In this document: positions 47,614-55,982 of the stretch, piece after piece
Layout of the letters: every line of letters starts with the position of its first letter
Position numbering within the stretch: the stretch's first letter is position 1
Position numbers and translations under genes: made by a program
Notes under the pieces: generated by a model
What the model saw: the letters and a program-made list of their open reading frames with translations, nothing else
What the model was told of the DNA's origin: nothing
Databases searched by the model: none
NCBI GenBank assembly: GCA_003583745.1
Contig: QXPY01000002.1
Coordinates: 1 to 64,000 of the forward strand
Origin: Rhodocyclales bacterium GT-UBC
Lineage (GTDB): Bacteria > Pseudomonadota > Gammaproteobacteria > Burkholderiales > Rhodocyclaceae
Length of the DNA stretch: 64,000 nucleotides
Reading direction: 5' to 3'

Positions 47614-48237
47614 ATGAAGCGATACATTATTGGAACTGCACTCGCCTTGGGCCTCAGTTGCGGTGCTAGCGCTGCCGTTATTGACTTTACCGGCGGCTCG
47701 GTAAACGGGACCAATGCCAATCACTATGAAGAACTTGGCTTTCAGGTCGATGTAACCGGCTCCTCGGGCGCATTTTTTGGAGACTACTACGGTACAGGCA
47801 ATGACGTAATCCATGCACACTGGGCCACAGGAAACTATGGGAACGTTACCGCAATCACCATAAGCCAAATTGGCGGTGCTGCTTTTGATATGAATTACTT
47901 CATTCTGACATCCAATACGGATACCGGTGGCGGAACGGCCAGTGGCAACGAAAAAGCCTGGGTCCAGGCAATTGGCGGCGCCAACGATGGCTACGCGCAA
48001 CTGCTTCCGGTCGAGAACTGGGGCTTTCCGGCAACGCAAGTATTTTTGGGGAGTCAGTTTGACGATGTAACCGCAGTCAAGTTCTACGTCACCGACGCTG
48101 TCGATTGCTTCGGAATGGACGAGTTTTATATCAACGAGGCGCCCCCTGGCGCGCTACCCGAGCCAGCCTCACTCGCGCTCATGGGACTGGGGATTGCAGG
48201 CCTAGGCCTTTCCCGTCGGAAGCCCAAGAAACAGTGA
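47614..48237 (+). CDS. PEP-CTERM sorted extracellular protein
   Basis: A 207-residue secreted protein: signal peptide (MKRYIIGTALALGLSCGASA), a Gly/Asn/Thr-rich beta-type middle of unknown fold, and a C-terminal sorting signal starting PEPASLALMGLGIAGL with a terminal basic cluster (SRRKPKK), recognised by exosortase. Such proteins go to the outer surface or exopolysaccharide and in Zoogloea-like bacteria are linked to floc formation. ATG at 47614 has GGGAGG upstream. No exosortase gene is in the window. Confidence 0.85.
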   Translation: MKRYIIGTALALGLSCGASAAVIDFTGGSVNGTNANHYEELGFQVDVTGSSGAFFGDYYGTGNDVIHAHWATGNYGNVTAITISQIGGAAFDMNYFILTSNTDTGGGTASGNEKAWVQAIGGANDGYAQLLPVENWGFPATQVFLGSQFDDVTAVKFYVTDAVDCFGMDEFYINEAPPGALPEPASLALMGLGIAGLGLSRRKPKKQ

Positions 48238-48361
48238 GCATTGTGCTGACGGCTGCGTCCATATCACCTTTGACAACCGGGCTTGCTCCGTCATCGAAAG
48301 TAGTCAGCGATTTTTAGTGCTTATTGCTCGCCAGATCAGAGCAGCAAAAGTTGAAAAGATA

Positions 48362-48386
48362 GGCCCGGCAATGCTGGGCCTTTTCC
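48362..48386 (+). terminator. Probable terminator downstream of the PEP-CTERM gene
   Basis: GGCCCGGC, AAT, GCTGGGCC with one G-U pair, followed by TTTT. It lies about 125 bases after the stop. Confidence 0.6.
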
Positions 48387-48603
48387 AAATCAAGCCCTCA
48401 GATCGACAAGGTGTGTAATCTGCAATCAATGGCCTATCAGCGATTGCGATGAATGAAGCCTGTCCGGGCCACTTTTAGCTGAGCTTCGAACGTGCGCTCA
48501 TCGGCCAATCCAACTCTTGGTCTATCGTTTGGTTTCGATCGTCATTGATAAGCTTGAGAAGGCGCCCCCTCGCATGAATGCAATACCAGATCGTAACCAG
48601 CGC
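48387..48603. other. Gene-free interval before the Pho promoter
   Basis: No gene, tRNA or recognised repeat is visible in these bases on either strand. Only short random frames occur. Confidence 0.4.
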
Positions 48604-48648
48604 CTGTCATGACTTTGTCACGACGCTGCAAAAGTCGACGCATATAGT
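48604..48648 (+). promoter_or_regulatory. PhoB box and -10 of the phytase-like gene
   Basis: Three 11-base units occur in tandem: CTGTCATGACT (48604), TTGTCACGACG (48615) and the weaker CTGCAAAAGTC (48626). The first two match the E. coli pho box (CTGTCAT-N4-CTGTCAT) very closely, as in phoA. TATAGT at 48643-48648 is a good -10, with no normal -35, as expected for PhoB-activated promoters. It strongly suggests induction by phosphate starvation. Confidence 0.8.
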
Positions 48649-48685
48649 CCTCGCCCCATAAACTTAAATTCCAAAGGGGTCTCTT

Positions 48686-50140
48686 ATGCTACGCAAGTCG
48701 CTGCTGTCGTTGCTGGTGATGTCAGGTATCGCTTCATCAGTTAGTGCCTCTCCAACACTCGTAGCCATAGGCAGTCTGTCAAGCAGTTCGGCAGGTGCTT
48801 ATACCGATCTCTCGGGATTGACTGGAACCCTTGAAAACGGGGCAAATGCCAATCTTCTCGGCGGCTTGGGATCCGGACTTGCATGGGCGGGTGGTAGCAC
48901 CTTCCTGGCACTACCCGACCGGGGGCCAAACGCAGTCGCATGGAATTCGAGCATTGATAACACCACGTCTTACATCAGTCGTTTTCAAACGCTCAGCCTT
49001 GCATTGACTACAAGCTCATCCGGCAGCCTGCCTTACACATTGACGCCAACATTGACGGGGACGACGCTCCTCTACAGCAGCACAGCCCTGAATTACGGAA
49101 CGGCCCCAACCTCAATCAACTCGGAGTCGGGCAAATACTATTTCACCGGTCGCTCGGATGCATTCGGTGTCGGCACTTCATCTTTGAACGCCTTGAATGC
49201 ACGCTTGGATCCGGAAGCTATTCGTGTTTCACCGGATGGAAAGTCTGTCTTTATTTCGGATGAATACGGCCCCTATATCTATCAGTTCAACCGGGCGACA
49301 GGCGAGCGAATCAGAACCATCGAGACCCCGGCCAATCTTGGGGTGACCAACCTAAGTAGCGTCGGCTCTGCAGAAATCTCTGGCAACACATCCGGCCGAG
49401 TTGCCAACAAAGGAATGGAAGGCCTCGCCATTACGCCGGACGGCAAGACGCTGGTCGGATTCATGCAAAGCGCGCTGATACAGGATGGGGGCGATGGCGC
49501 CAAGGCAAATCGGATCGTAACGATTGATCTGGCGACCAATCAAACACACCAATATGCGTTCAATAACTTGATCACTACCAATGGTTCGACCAAGAGTTAC
49601 AACAGCAGCGAAATCCTTGCGTTGAACAACCACCAGTTTCTCGTCCTGGAAAGGGATGGTAAAGGCCTTGGCGACGGATCGTCGGCCAAAGTCAAGCAAG
49701 TTTGGGCGATAGACATCAGAGGAGCTCAAGATGTCAGCGGACTAAGTGGCGAGGCAGCATTATTGGCAAAAGCACCAAGCAAAAAACTTTTCCTCGATAT
49801 CGAGTCGGCTCTTAAAGCCTTTGGTCTAAGCGAAGCCCAGATCCCGGCCAAACTGGAGGGGATGGCATTCGGTGATGACATTTTCGATAACGGCACCCTG
49901 TATCACACCCTCTTCATCGCTAACGACAACGATTTTGTCCAAGATGTCGCAGGAACAAACCAATTTTTTGCTTTCCGCTTTACCGACGCCGACATCCTCA
50001 GTCTAGGGCTCGACGCGTATCAGGCACAGCAAATTGCCACGGTCACCGAACCTGGCACGCTAGCGCTTATCGCCATAGCCTTTGGCGTTCTCACGCCCAG
50101 TCTTCGCCGCAAAAAAGCTCGCCATGAACAAGGCCTGTAG
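48686..50140 (+). CDS. Secreted phytase-like esterase with PEP-CTERM-type tail
   Basis: A 484-residue exported protein: signal peptide (1-21), then an esterase-like-activity-of-phytase beta-propeller domain (ALPDRGPNAVAW, LDPEAIRVSPDGKSVFISDEYGPYIYQF, NKGMEGLAITPDGKTLVGFMQSAL, LERDGKGLGDG, KLEGMAFGDDIF). The C-terminus is TEPGTLALIAIAFGVL followed by RRKK, a variant PEP-CTERM anchor with T for P. AAAGGGG precedes the ATG. With the PhoB box it is most likely a surface phosphatase scavenging organic phosphate; substrate unproven. Confidence 0.87.
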   Translation: MLRKSLLSLLVMSGIASSVSASPTLVAIGSLSSSSAGAYTDLSGLTGTLENGANANLLGGLGSGLAWAGGSTFLALPDRGPNAVAWNSSIDNTTSYISRFQTLSLALTTSSSGSLPYTLTPTLTGTTLLYSSTALNYGTAPTSINSESGKYYFTGRSDAFGVGTSSLNALNARLDPEAIRVSPDGKSVFISDEYGPYIYQFNRATGERIRTIETPANLGVTNLSSVGSAEISGNTSGRVANKGMEGLAITPDGKTLVGFMQSALIQDGGDGAKANRIVTIDLATNQTHQYAFNNLITTNGSTKSYNSSEILALNNHQFLVLERDGKGLGDGSSAKVKQVWAIDIRGAQDVSGLSGEAALLAKAPSKKLFLDIESALKAFGLSEAQIPAKLEGMAFGDDIFDNGTLYHTLFIANDNDFVQDVAGTNQFFAFRFTDADILSLGLDAYQAQQIATVTEPGTLALIAIAFGVLTPSLRRKKARHEQGL

Positions 50141-50358
50141 GGCTTTTCGACCAACAGCAGGACTCTTGTCCAATTTCTACGCAGCGCCCTATCACGACTC
50201 GACCTCATCGATATTTTCGGTGCGCGTCAGTTCAATCAAGAGGCAGGGTTCAGCAATCAATGTGTCGAGGTAGATTTAGCTGAGCACGGCTACAGCTACT
50301 GGTGCCTAGCCCATCAGCCAGCAGTCGTTGTCGTGCTCATAGAATTTTTCACTCAACA

Positions 50359-51027
50359 CTAATCCCATCGTTGCTGATAGGAAAACGTTGGGAGTTTCCA
50401 ACTAAAGCGTAGCGCCAACATTCGAAATCCGAAACCGAAAATGAAACAGGCCAATGTATTGAGGTCGGTATCGGCGCCTAACCACCTCAATACGAGAAAT
50501 AGCGCACAAACGAAGAGTGACACGCTGGCATAGAGTTCTCTGCAAAAAACGACGGGCAACTGATTGCACAGCACATCGCGCAAAACACCACCGCATATTC
50601 CCGTCAGCATGCCCGCCATGATGATTACCACGGTGGGGTAATCCAACTGCAGTGCTACGTTGCAACCAATTAGCGAGAAGGCAACCAACCCCAACGCATC
50701 GAGCATCAGGAAAACACCTTTCAGGTGATGCATGAACTTGGCAAGCAACGTTGTAGCCAATCCGGCCAGAATCACCAAATAGACGTATTCCGGATGCTGT
50801 GTCCAGCCAATGGGGAAATTACCGAGTACGACATCCCGGATGGTCCCTCCGCCCAGTGCGGTAACAAATGCAATGACCGTGACGCCGAAGAAATCCATAT
50901 TGCGACGACCAGCGGCAAGCGCACCTGACATAGCTTCTGCAGTTATGGCAACGAGATAGACAACAAGAAGCAGGTTGAATTGCTTGCTAGCTAGCGGCTG
51001 AAAAACGAGGGCGAAACTATCGAACAT
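50359..51027 (-). CDS. Glycine transporter / TRIC-type membrane protein (UPF0126)
   Basis: A 222-residue membrane protein with two repeats of three helices and the UPF0126 signatures GGGTIRDVVLG and GGVLRDVLCNQLP. The family is now annotated as glycine transporter because many members sit behind glycine riboswitches, as this one does. Fold relatives are TRIC cation channels. The ATG has GGAG 9 bases upstream, and that GGAG can pair with an adjacent CTCC. Confidence 0.85.
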   Translation of the reverse strand: MFDSFALVFQPLASKQFNLLLVVYLVAITAEAMSGALAAGRRNMDFFGVTVIAFVTALGGGTIRDVVLGNFPIGWTQHPEYVYLVILAGLATTLLAKFMHHLKGVFLMLDALGLVAFSLIGCNVALQLDYPTVVIIMAGMLTGICGGVLRDVLCNQLPVVFCRELYASVSLFVCALFLVLRWLGADTDLNTLACFIFGFGFRMLALRFSWKLPTFSYQQRWD

Positions 51028-51077
51028 CAGGAGAGACTCCGTCTAAAAGCAGAAGGCACGAATCGAGTGCTTCTGTG

Positions 51078-51273
51078 GCGCCTCTCCCCCTGTCCTTTTA
51101 CCTGAGAGTTTCGGCTCGACGACGAGCCTGCCCCTTCGGTGAGTTGCCACGCACCAAGGCGCCCACAACTACTCTCCAGCCGGCGAATCAATTCTGCAGT
51201 TCAGTATGCCTGAGCGATTATGGGAGTTTGCGCCTTCGGCGGAGTGCGAAAGTTCACAGCTCTCTCTCCTGCA
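51078..51273 (-). ncRNA. Tandem glycine riboswitch
   Basis: The minus strand contains two consecutive glycine aptamers. The first has GGAGAGAG near 51262-51270, then CGCCGAAGGCGCAAACTCC. The second has GGAGAG near 51173, CACCGAAGGGGCA at about 51130-51142, and the highly conserved CTCTCAGGTAAAAGGACAG before the closing GGCGCC at 51078. It ends about 50 bases ahead of the glycine-transporter ATG. Tandem forms sense glycine and usually activate, or for exporters induce, the downstream gene. Confidence 0.92.
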
Positions 51274-51455
51274 GAACGGTGATTATCGTGATGCGCAAGG
51301 CTGCCTGTCAATGAACTGTAGTACGTAAGAATCACTAAGTTTGTGTTTGGCAATCTCTACCTTCGCCAACCTGCGATCAAGAATTGCCACCAGCAAGATA
51401 ACCATCGCCAGAACATAAGTCCGCAATAGCCGAACAGCGAAAAATCAAAAGCACA

Positions 51456-51479
51456 AGGCCCGGCATTTGCCGGGCCTTG
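51456..51479 (-). terminator. Terminator after amtB
   Basis: AAGGCCCGGC, ATTT loop, GCCGGGCCTT. On the minus strand it is followed by a T-rich stretch after four bases. It lies 26 bases beyond the amtB stop. Confidence 0.7.
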
Positions 51480-51504
51480 CCTATCAAATATACGCCAGAC
51501 TTTA

Positions 51505-52707
51505 TTACCAGTTCGGCTCGCGCTCCGGCGTCGAGGTGATCTTGTGAATACTGAGGTCAGCTCCCTCGTACTCTTCTTCCTGATCAAGACGCAAGCCGAA
51601 AACCGCTTTCAAGCCACCATAGACCAAACCGCCACCAACCAGAGCCACAATAATTGCCAACAGTGTCATGATCAATTGCGGCATGAATGCAACGCCCCCG
51701 GCACCACCCAAGGCCTTGCTACCGAAGATGCCAGCGGCAATCCCTCCCCACGCGCCACACAAACCATGCAACGGCCATACACCGAGCACGTCGTCGATCT
51801 TCCAACGGTTCTGGGTCAGCGTAAACATCACGACGAACAGGGCTCCCGCCACGCCTCCCACCGCCAAGGCACCGATTGGGTGCATCAGGTCAGAACCAGC
51901 ACAGACCGCGACCAGACCGGCGAGCGGTCCGTTATGCACGAAACCGGGGTCATTCTTGCCCAGCACAAGGGCAACCATGGTCCCGCCGACCATGGCCATC
52001 AGCGAGTTCAAGGCAACCAAGCCGGAGATCTTGTCCAGGGTCTGGGCGCTCATGACATTGAATCCGAACCAGCCGACCGTAAGAATCCAGGCGCCAAGGG
52101 CAAGAAATGGGATGGATGAAGGTGGATGTGCCGATATCCGCCCGTCTTTCGCATAACGTCCGGAACGGGCACCCAGCAGGATAACCGCAGGCAAGGCAAT
52201 CCAGCCGCCCATCGCATGCACCACGACGGAACCGGCAAAATCATGGAACTCCTCGCCAAAACTGGCTTTCAACCAAGCCTGAATACCGAATGCCTGATTC
52301 CAGGCCATACCTTCGAAAAAGGGATACACAAACCCAACCAGCAGAAAGGTAGCCATCAACTGCGGATGAAACTTGGCCCGTTCAGCAATACCACCAGAGA
52401 TGATGGCCGGAATGGCAGCGGCAAAAGTCAGCAGAAAGAAAAACTTGGTCAGTTCGAATCCGTTCTTTTCCATCAGCGTATCAACGCCGGTAAAGAAATT
52501 GACGCCATAAGCAATGCTATAGCCGACAAAAAAATAGGCCAGCGTAGACATGCCGAAGTCGCTGAGAATTTTGACCAAGGCATTGACCTGATTTTTCTTG
52601 CGCACGGTACCGACTTCGAGAAACGCGAAGCCGGCATGCATGGCCAGCACCATGATGGCGCCGAGCAGAATGAACAGGACATTGCTGCCCGATTGATATG
52701 CTTCCAT
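51505..52707 (-). CDS. amtB: Ammonium transporter AmtB
   Basis: A 400-residue trimeric ammonium channel with about eleven membrane helices. The twin histidines of the pore are seen in VVVHAMGG and WPLHGLCGAWGG, and the recruitment Asp in FHDFAGS. It lacks a cleavable signal peptide by eye. No glnK gene accompanies it in the window. Two NtrC boxes and a sigma54 promoter upstream indicate induction by nitrogen limitation. Confidence 0.93.
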   Translation of the reverse strand: MEAYQSGSNVLFILLGAIMVLAMHAGFAFLEVGTVRKKNQVNALVKILSDFGMSTLAYFFVGYSIAYGVNFFTGVDTLMEKNGFELTKFFFLLTFAAAIPAIISGGIAERAKFHPQLMATFLLVGFVYPFFEGMAWNQAFGIQAWLKASFGEEFHDFAGSVVVHAMGGWIALPAVILLGARSGRYAKDGRISAHPPSSIPFLALGAWILTVGWFGFNVMSAQTLDKISGLVALNSLMAMVGGTMVALVLGKNDPGFVHNGPLAGLVAVCAGSDLMHPIGALAVGGVAGALFVVMFTLTQNRWKIDDVLGVWPLHGLCGAWGGIAAGIFGSKALGGAGGVAFMPQLIMTLLAIIVALVGGGLVYGGLKAVFGLRLDQEEEYEGADLSIHKITSTPEREPNW

Positions 52708-52739
52708 GAAACCCCCGAATCAAATGTTCCGACGGTGAA

Positions 52740-52755
52740 AGCAAGCACCATTCCA
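52740..52755 (-). promoter_or_regulatory. Sigma54 promoter of amtB
   Basis: On the minus strand TGG-AATGGTGC-TTGCT has GG, ten bases, GC and an exact TTGCT at -12. The start point would be near 52729, 22 bases before the ATG. Confidence 0.75.
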
Positions 52756-52810
52756 GTGCATCAAATTCGTTTCAAATCAGTGCGTTAATTTTAACCAATT
52801 GACCTGGGTT

Positions 52811-52827
52811 TGCACTATTAGTGTGCA
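52811..52827. promoter_or_regulatory. NtrC box 1 upstream of amtB
   Basis: TGCACTATTAGTGTGCA is a 17-base dyad (TGCAC-N7-GTGCA) of the NtrC enhancer type. Its centre is about 90 bases upstream of the predicted amtB start point. Confidence 0.7.
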
Positions 52828-52862
52828 TTATTTTGCCTTGGCGCCTCACTACGGTGCGCCGA

Positions 52863-52879
52863 TGCATCACTTGGGTGCA
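52863..52879. promoter_or_regulatory. NtrC box 2 upstream of amtB
   Basis: TGCATCACTTGGGTGCA closely matches TGCACC-N5-GGTGCA. Its centre is about 142 bases upstream of the predicted amtB start, and it overlaps the 3' end of mltA. Confidence 0.7.
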
Positions 52880-54087
52880 GCCTCAGGGGGAAGCAACAAC
52901 CACATCCTGCCACTCTGCTTCATCCGGCCAGCCATCTCTCCTGGCCCGCGACCAAACCCCCAGAAGAAATCCGCACGGACAGCCCCTTTAATCGCCCCCC
53001 CCGTATCCTGAGCCAGCATCAATCGGTTCAATGCTTGCCCCGAATTGGGGCGCGTGGTTGCCAGAAAGACCGGCACCCCCAATGGAACTGAACGCGGATC
53101 GACCGCCAGACTGCGCTCGGGCGTCAATGGCACCCCCAGCGCACCAATCGGCCCTTCCTTGCCGTTCGGGACCTCGCGGAAAAACACGTAGCTCGGATTA
53201 GTGTTGAGCAGATCGTCCAAGCGGGCCGGATTGGCCCGCGCCCAAGCTTGAATACCCTGCATGGATGCCTCTTCGAGCTTCAACTCACCGCGCTCTACCA
53301 GAATGCGACCAATCGACTGGTAAGGGTGCCCGTTCTGATCGGCATAGTTCAGGCGAACCATGCTCCCGTCCGGCAAGCGAACCCGTCCCGACCCTTGAAC
53401 CTGCAGGAAAAACAACTCCACGGCATCATCGACATAGAGCAAGGTCTTGCTTGGCAAACGATCGCCGCGAGCGGCAATCTCGCTGCGCGACCAGTAAGGC
53501 ACGACCCTATTGCCCTCCAAACGTCCACGTACCCGCTTATCCTTCAACTCGGGAAAAATCGCCGACAGGTCGATGGTCAGCAAATCATCCGGCACGCCGC
53601 GCACCGCCTGTTCGAATCCTTTGGCAAGATGACGGCTCCCGCGCAGCAACGGCTCGTAATAGCCTGTAATCATGCCGGTCGCCATGCCGTCCGAGGACTG
53701 CACGGAGAATGGCACCAGATGAGCTTCAAAAAACTGCCGTGCCGCTGCTGCACTCGGCGTCGCCCCAAGGCCTTTCGCCTGATCGCAGACCCGCTTCCAG
53801 GCCGGCCCGTGTGGTTTGCCGGCCATGCCACGGCAAGACTGCAGAAAAGCGCCCCAAGCCGCAGCGTGGTCGTCGTCGCTCCAGCCCGGCAAGTCGCTCC
53901 ACTTCCCTGCCACCAACTGACGTGAGAATGGCGGCGTAGCCGGTGCCCCCGAAGCGGCTGGCGGCGCCGTACATACCTGGCAGGTCGGGCAAGGTGCACA
54001 GGCAGGCGCAGGTGGTGCAGTTTCAAAAATGGAACAGGCCGACATAAAAAGGGCGGCCATGGCAACAGCGACTTGGATTTTTTGCAT
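52867..54087 (-). CDS. mltA: Membrane-bound lytic transglycosylase A
   Basis: A 406-residue lipoprotein: signal ending in the lipobox LFMSAC, a Pro/Cys-rich linker, the MltA barrel (GMITGYYEPLLRGSR, LFFLQVQGSGRVRLPDG) and the C-terminal 3D domain with the catalytic Asp in AQDTGGAIKGAVRADFFWGFG. It cleaves glycan strands at the outer membrane. The linker cysteines (CAPCPTCQVC) are unusual. I start at ATG 54087; the longer open frame is antisense to the ATPase gene. Confidence 0.92.
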   Translation of the reverse strand: MQKIQVAVAMAALFMSACSIFETAPPAPACAPCPTCQVCTAPPAASGAPATPPFSRQLVAGKWSDLPGWSDDDHAAAWGAFLQSCRGMAGKPHGPAWKRVCDQAKGLGATPSAAAARQFFEAHLVPFSVQSSDGMATGMITGYYEPLLRGSRHLAKGFEQAVRGVPDDLLTIDLSAIFPELKDKRVRGRLEGNRVVPYWSRSEIAARGDRLPSKTLLYVDDAVELFFLQVQGSGRVRLPDGSMVRLNYADQNGHPYQSIGRILVERGELKLEEASMQGIQAWARANPARLDDLLNTNPSYVFFREVPNGKEGPIGALGVPLTPERSLAVDPRSVPLGVPVFLATTRPNSGQALNRLMLAQDTGGAIKGAVRADFFWGFGRGPGEMAGRMKQSGRMWLLLPPEAAPK

Positions 54088-54133
54088 GGGTTTAGCTAGA
54101 GTTCGCAACTTCGCCGCGAAGTATAAAGCCACC

Positions 54134-55006
54134 ATGCCCAACACGCCCCAGTTAGAACGTTTACTCGCCCGCGCCGAGGCTGTCATCGAACGCATCGAAG
54201 CCAGCCTGCCCCCCGCCCCCCCCGCTGTCGAGTGGGACAGCGCCGTCGCTTTTCGCTGGCGCAAGCACCATGGCCGAGGATGGTTGCAGGCTGTTCTGCA
54301 TCCGCACCCCATCCGTTTGGCCGACCTCAACAACGTCGACGACCAGAAAGCACGCATCGCACTCAATACCGAACAATTCGTCGCCGGCCGGCCGGCCAAC
54401 AACGTATTGCTGACCGGATCACGCGGCTCTGGCAAATCGTCCTTGGTCAAGGCGGTCCTCAACGAGTTTTCCGCTCGGGGTCTGCGCCTGATCGAAGTAG
54501 ACAAGGACGACTTGGTCGACCTTGCCGATATAGTTGACCTGCTGGAAGGCCGCCCTGAGCGCTTCATCATTTTCTGTGACGACCTCTCGTTCGAGGCAGG
54601 CGAAACTGCCTACAAGGCGCTCAAAACGGTACTCGACGGCTCCATTTCGGCGCCACCGGAGAACGTCCTGATCTATGCCACCTCCAACCGGCGCCACCTG
54701 ATGCCGGAGTATTTTTCAGAGAATCTCGAAACGACGCGAGTTGATGACGAGATCCACCCTGGCGAAGCGACAGAAGAAAAAATCTCGCTCTCCGAGCGTT
54801 TCGGACTGTGGATTTCCTTTTACCCGTTCAGTCAGGATGACTATTTGAACATCGTGCGCCACTGGCTGCACCACCTCGGCGTCAAGGAAGAAGTGATCGC
54901 CACCTGCGAACGCGATGCCCTCAACTGGGCTTTGAGTCGCGGCTCCCGCTCCGGGCGCGTCGCCTGGCAATTCGCCCGCGACCTGGCAGGACAACAAGCA
55001 GCATGA
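54134..55006 (+). CDS. DUF815-type AAA ATPase
   Basis: A 290-residue ATPase. Walker A is GSRGSGKSS near residue 98, Walker B FIIFCDDLSFE, then VLIYATSNRRHLMPEYFSEN and LSERFGLWISFYPF, all signatures of the DUF815/ATP-binding family found next to yacG/zapD genes. Cellular role unknown. I start at ATG 54134; an earlier in-frame ATG lies inside divergent mltA. It overlaps the MutT-ThiE gene by four bases. Confidence 0.86.
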   Translation: MPNTPQLERLLARAEAVIERIEASLPPAPPAVEWDSAVAFRWRKHHGRGWLQAVLHPHPIRLADLNNVDDQKARIALNTEQFVAGRPANNVLLTGSRGSGKSSLVKAVLNEFSARGLRLIEVDKDDLVDLADIVDLLEGRPERFIIFCDDLSFEAGETAYKALKTVLDGSISAPPENVLIYATSNRRHLMPEYFSENLETTRVDDEIHPGEATEEKISLSERFGLWISFYPFSQDDYLNIVRHWLHHLGVKEEVIATCERDALNWALSRGSRSGRVAWQFARDLAGQQAA

Positions 55007-55965
55007 ACCACGACCACGAACGCCCGATCGTCGACGTCGCTGCTGCCGTCATGTTGCGTGCCGACGGTCACGAATTTCTTCTCGCCCAACGTCCGGAAGG
55101 CAAGGTTTACGCCGGCTACTGGGAGTTCCCTGGCGGCAAGGTGGAAGCCGGCGAAAGCGTTCGCCAAGCCTTGGTGCGCGAACTTCATGAGGAACTGGGC
55201 ATCCGGGTGACCGATTGCGCCCCCTGGCTGACGCGGCAATTCACCTATCCTCACGCCAGGGTCAAACTTCATTTCATGCGGGTCACCGGCTGGAAAGGCG
55301 AGATCGGTATCAGCGGGCCACTTGAGCATTCCGCAATCAACTGGCAAGCCTGCACTGCCGCCGCAGAGGTGAGTCCGATCCTGCCGGCCAACGACCCGAT
55401 ACTCAAGGCACTTTCCCTGCCCACTACCATGGCGATCACGATGGGTGAAATCGAAGGTGTCGAGCGCCAGCTCGAACGACTGGAAGAAGCCCTGGAGAGA
55501 GGCTTGCGCCTGATTCAGGTCCGCGACAAAGGCTGGCCGGTCGCGCAGCGCCTGTGGTTTGCCGAGACGATTGTCCGTATCGCCCGACGCTATAACGACG
55601 CTTTGGTTTTGATCAACGACAACGAAGACATCGCCCGCCGGGTCGGCGCCGACGGCTTGCACCTCTCGGCCGCAGCCCTGGCCGCCTGCGAGTCGCGTCC
55701 CGATTTTGCCTGGGTGGGCGCCTCCTGCCATAGCGCCGCCGAAATTCGCCTTGCCGGAGAACTCGAACTCGACTACGCCCTGTTAGGTCCGGTCCTTGCC
55801 ACGCAAACCCATCCCGAAGCCAAAGGCTTGGGCTGGGCGATGTTCGGCCAACTGATCAGCGACAATGCCTTGCCGGTCTTCGCGCTGGGCGGCCTGCAAC
55901 CCGGCCAATTGGACTTGGCGCAAAGCCATGGTGCGCATGGCATCGCGATGATGCGTGGCTGGTAA
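55003..55965 (+). CDS. MutT-ThiE fusion (Nudix hydrolase plus thiamine-phosphate-synthase-like domain)
   Basis: A 320-residue two-domain protein. Residues 5-135 are a MutT Nudix domain with the box GGKVEAGESVRQALVRELHEELGI, expected to clear 8-oxo-dGTP. Residues 145-318 resemble ThiE: LIQVRDKGWP, LINDNEDIARRVGADGLHLS, SCHSAAE and VFALGGL. The ThiE half probably lacks full activity or has a different substrate, since some loops differ (QTHPEAKGLGW in place of TxTK). Such fusions are common in beta- and gammaproteobacteria. Confidence 0.88.
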   Translation: MNHDHERPIVDVAAAVMLRADGHEFLLAQRPEGKVYAGYWEFPGGKVEAGESVRQALVRELHEELGIRVTDCAPWLTRQFTYPHARVKLHFMRVTGWKGEIGISGPLEHSAINWQACTAAAEVSPILPANDPILKALSLPTTMAITMGEIEGVERQLERLEEALERGLRLIQVRDKGWPVAQRLWFAETIVRIARRYNDALVLINDNEDIARRVGADGLHLSAAALAACESRPDFAWVGASCHSAAEIRLAGELELDYALLGPVLATQTHPEAKGLGWAMFGQLISDNALPVFALGGLQPGQLDLAQSHGAHGIAMMRGW

Positions 55966-55982
55966 GAAGCGACAGAGGCCGA

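Noticed and set aside
54088-54570. 161-codon N-terminal extension of mltA
   Set aside because: Antisense to the DUF815 ATPase; the lipobox signal at 54087 defines the start.
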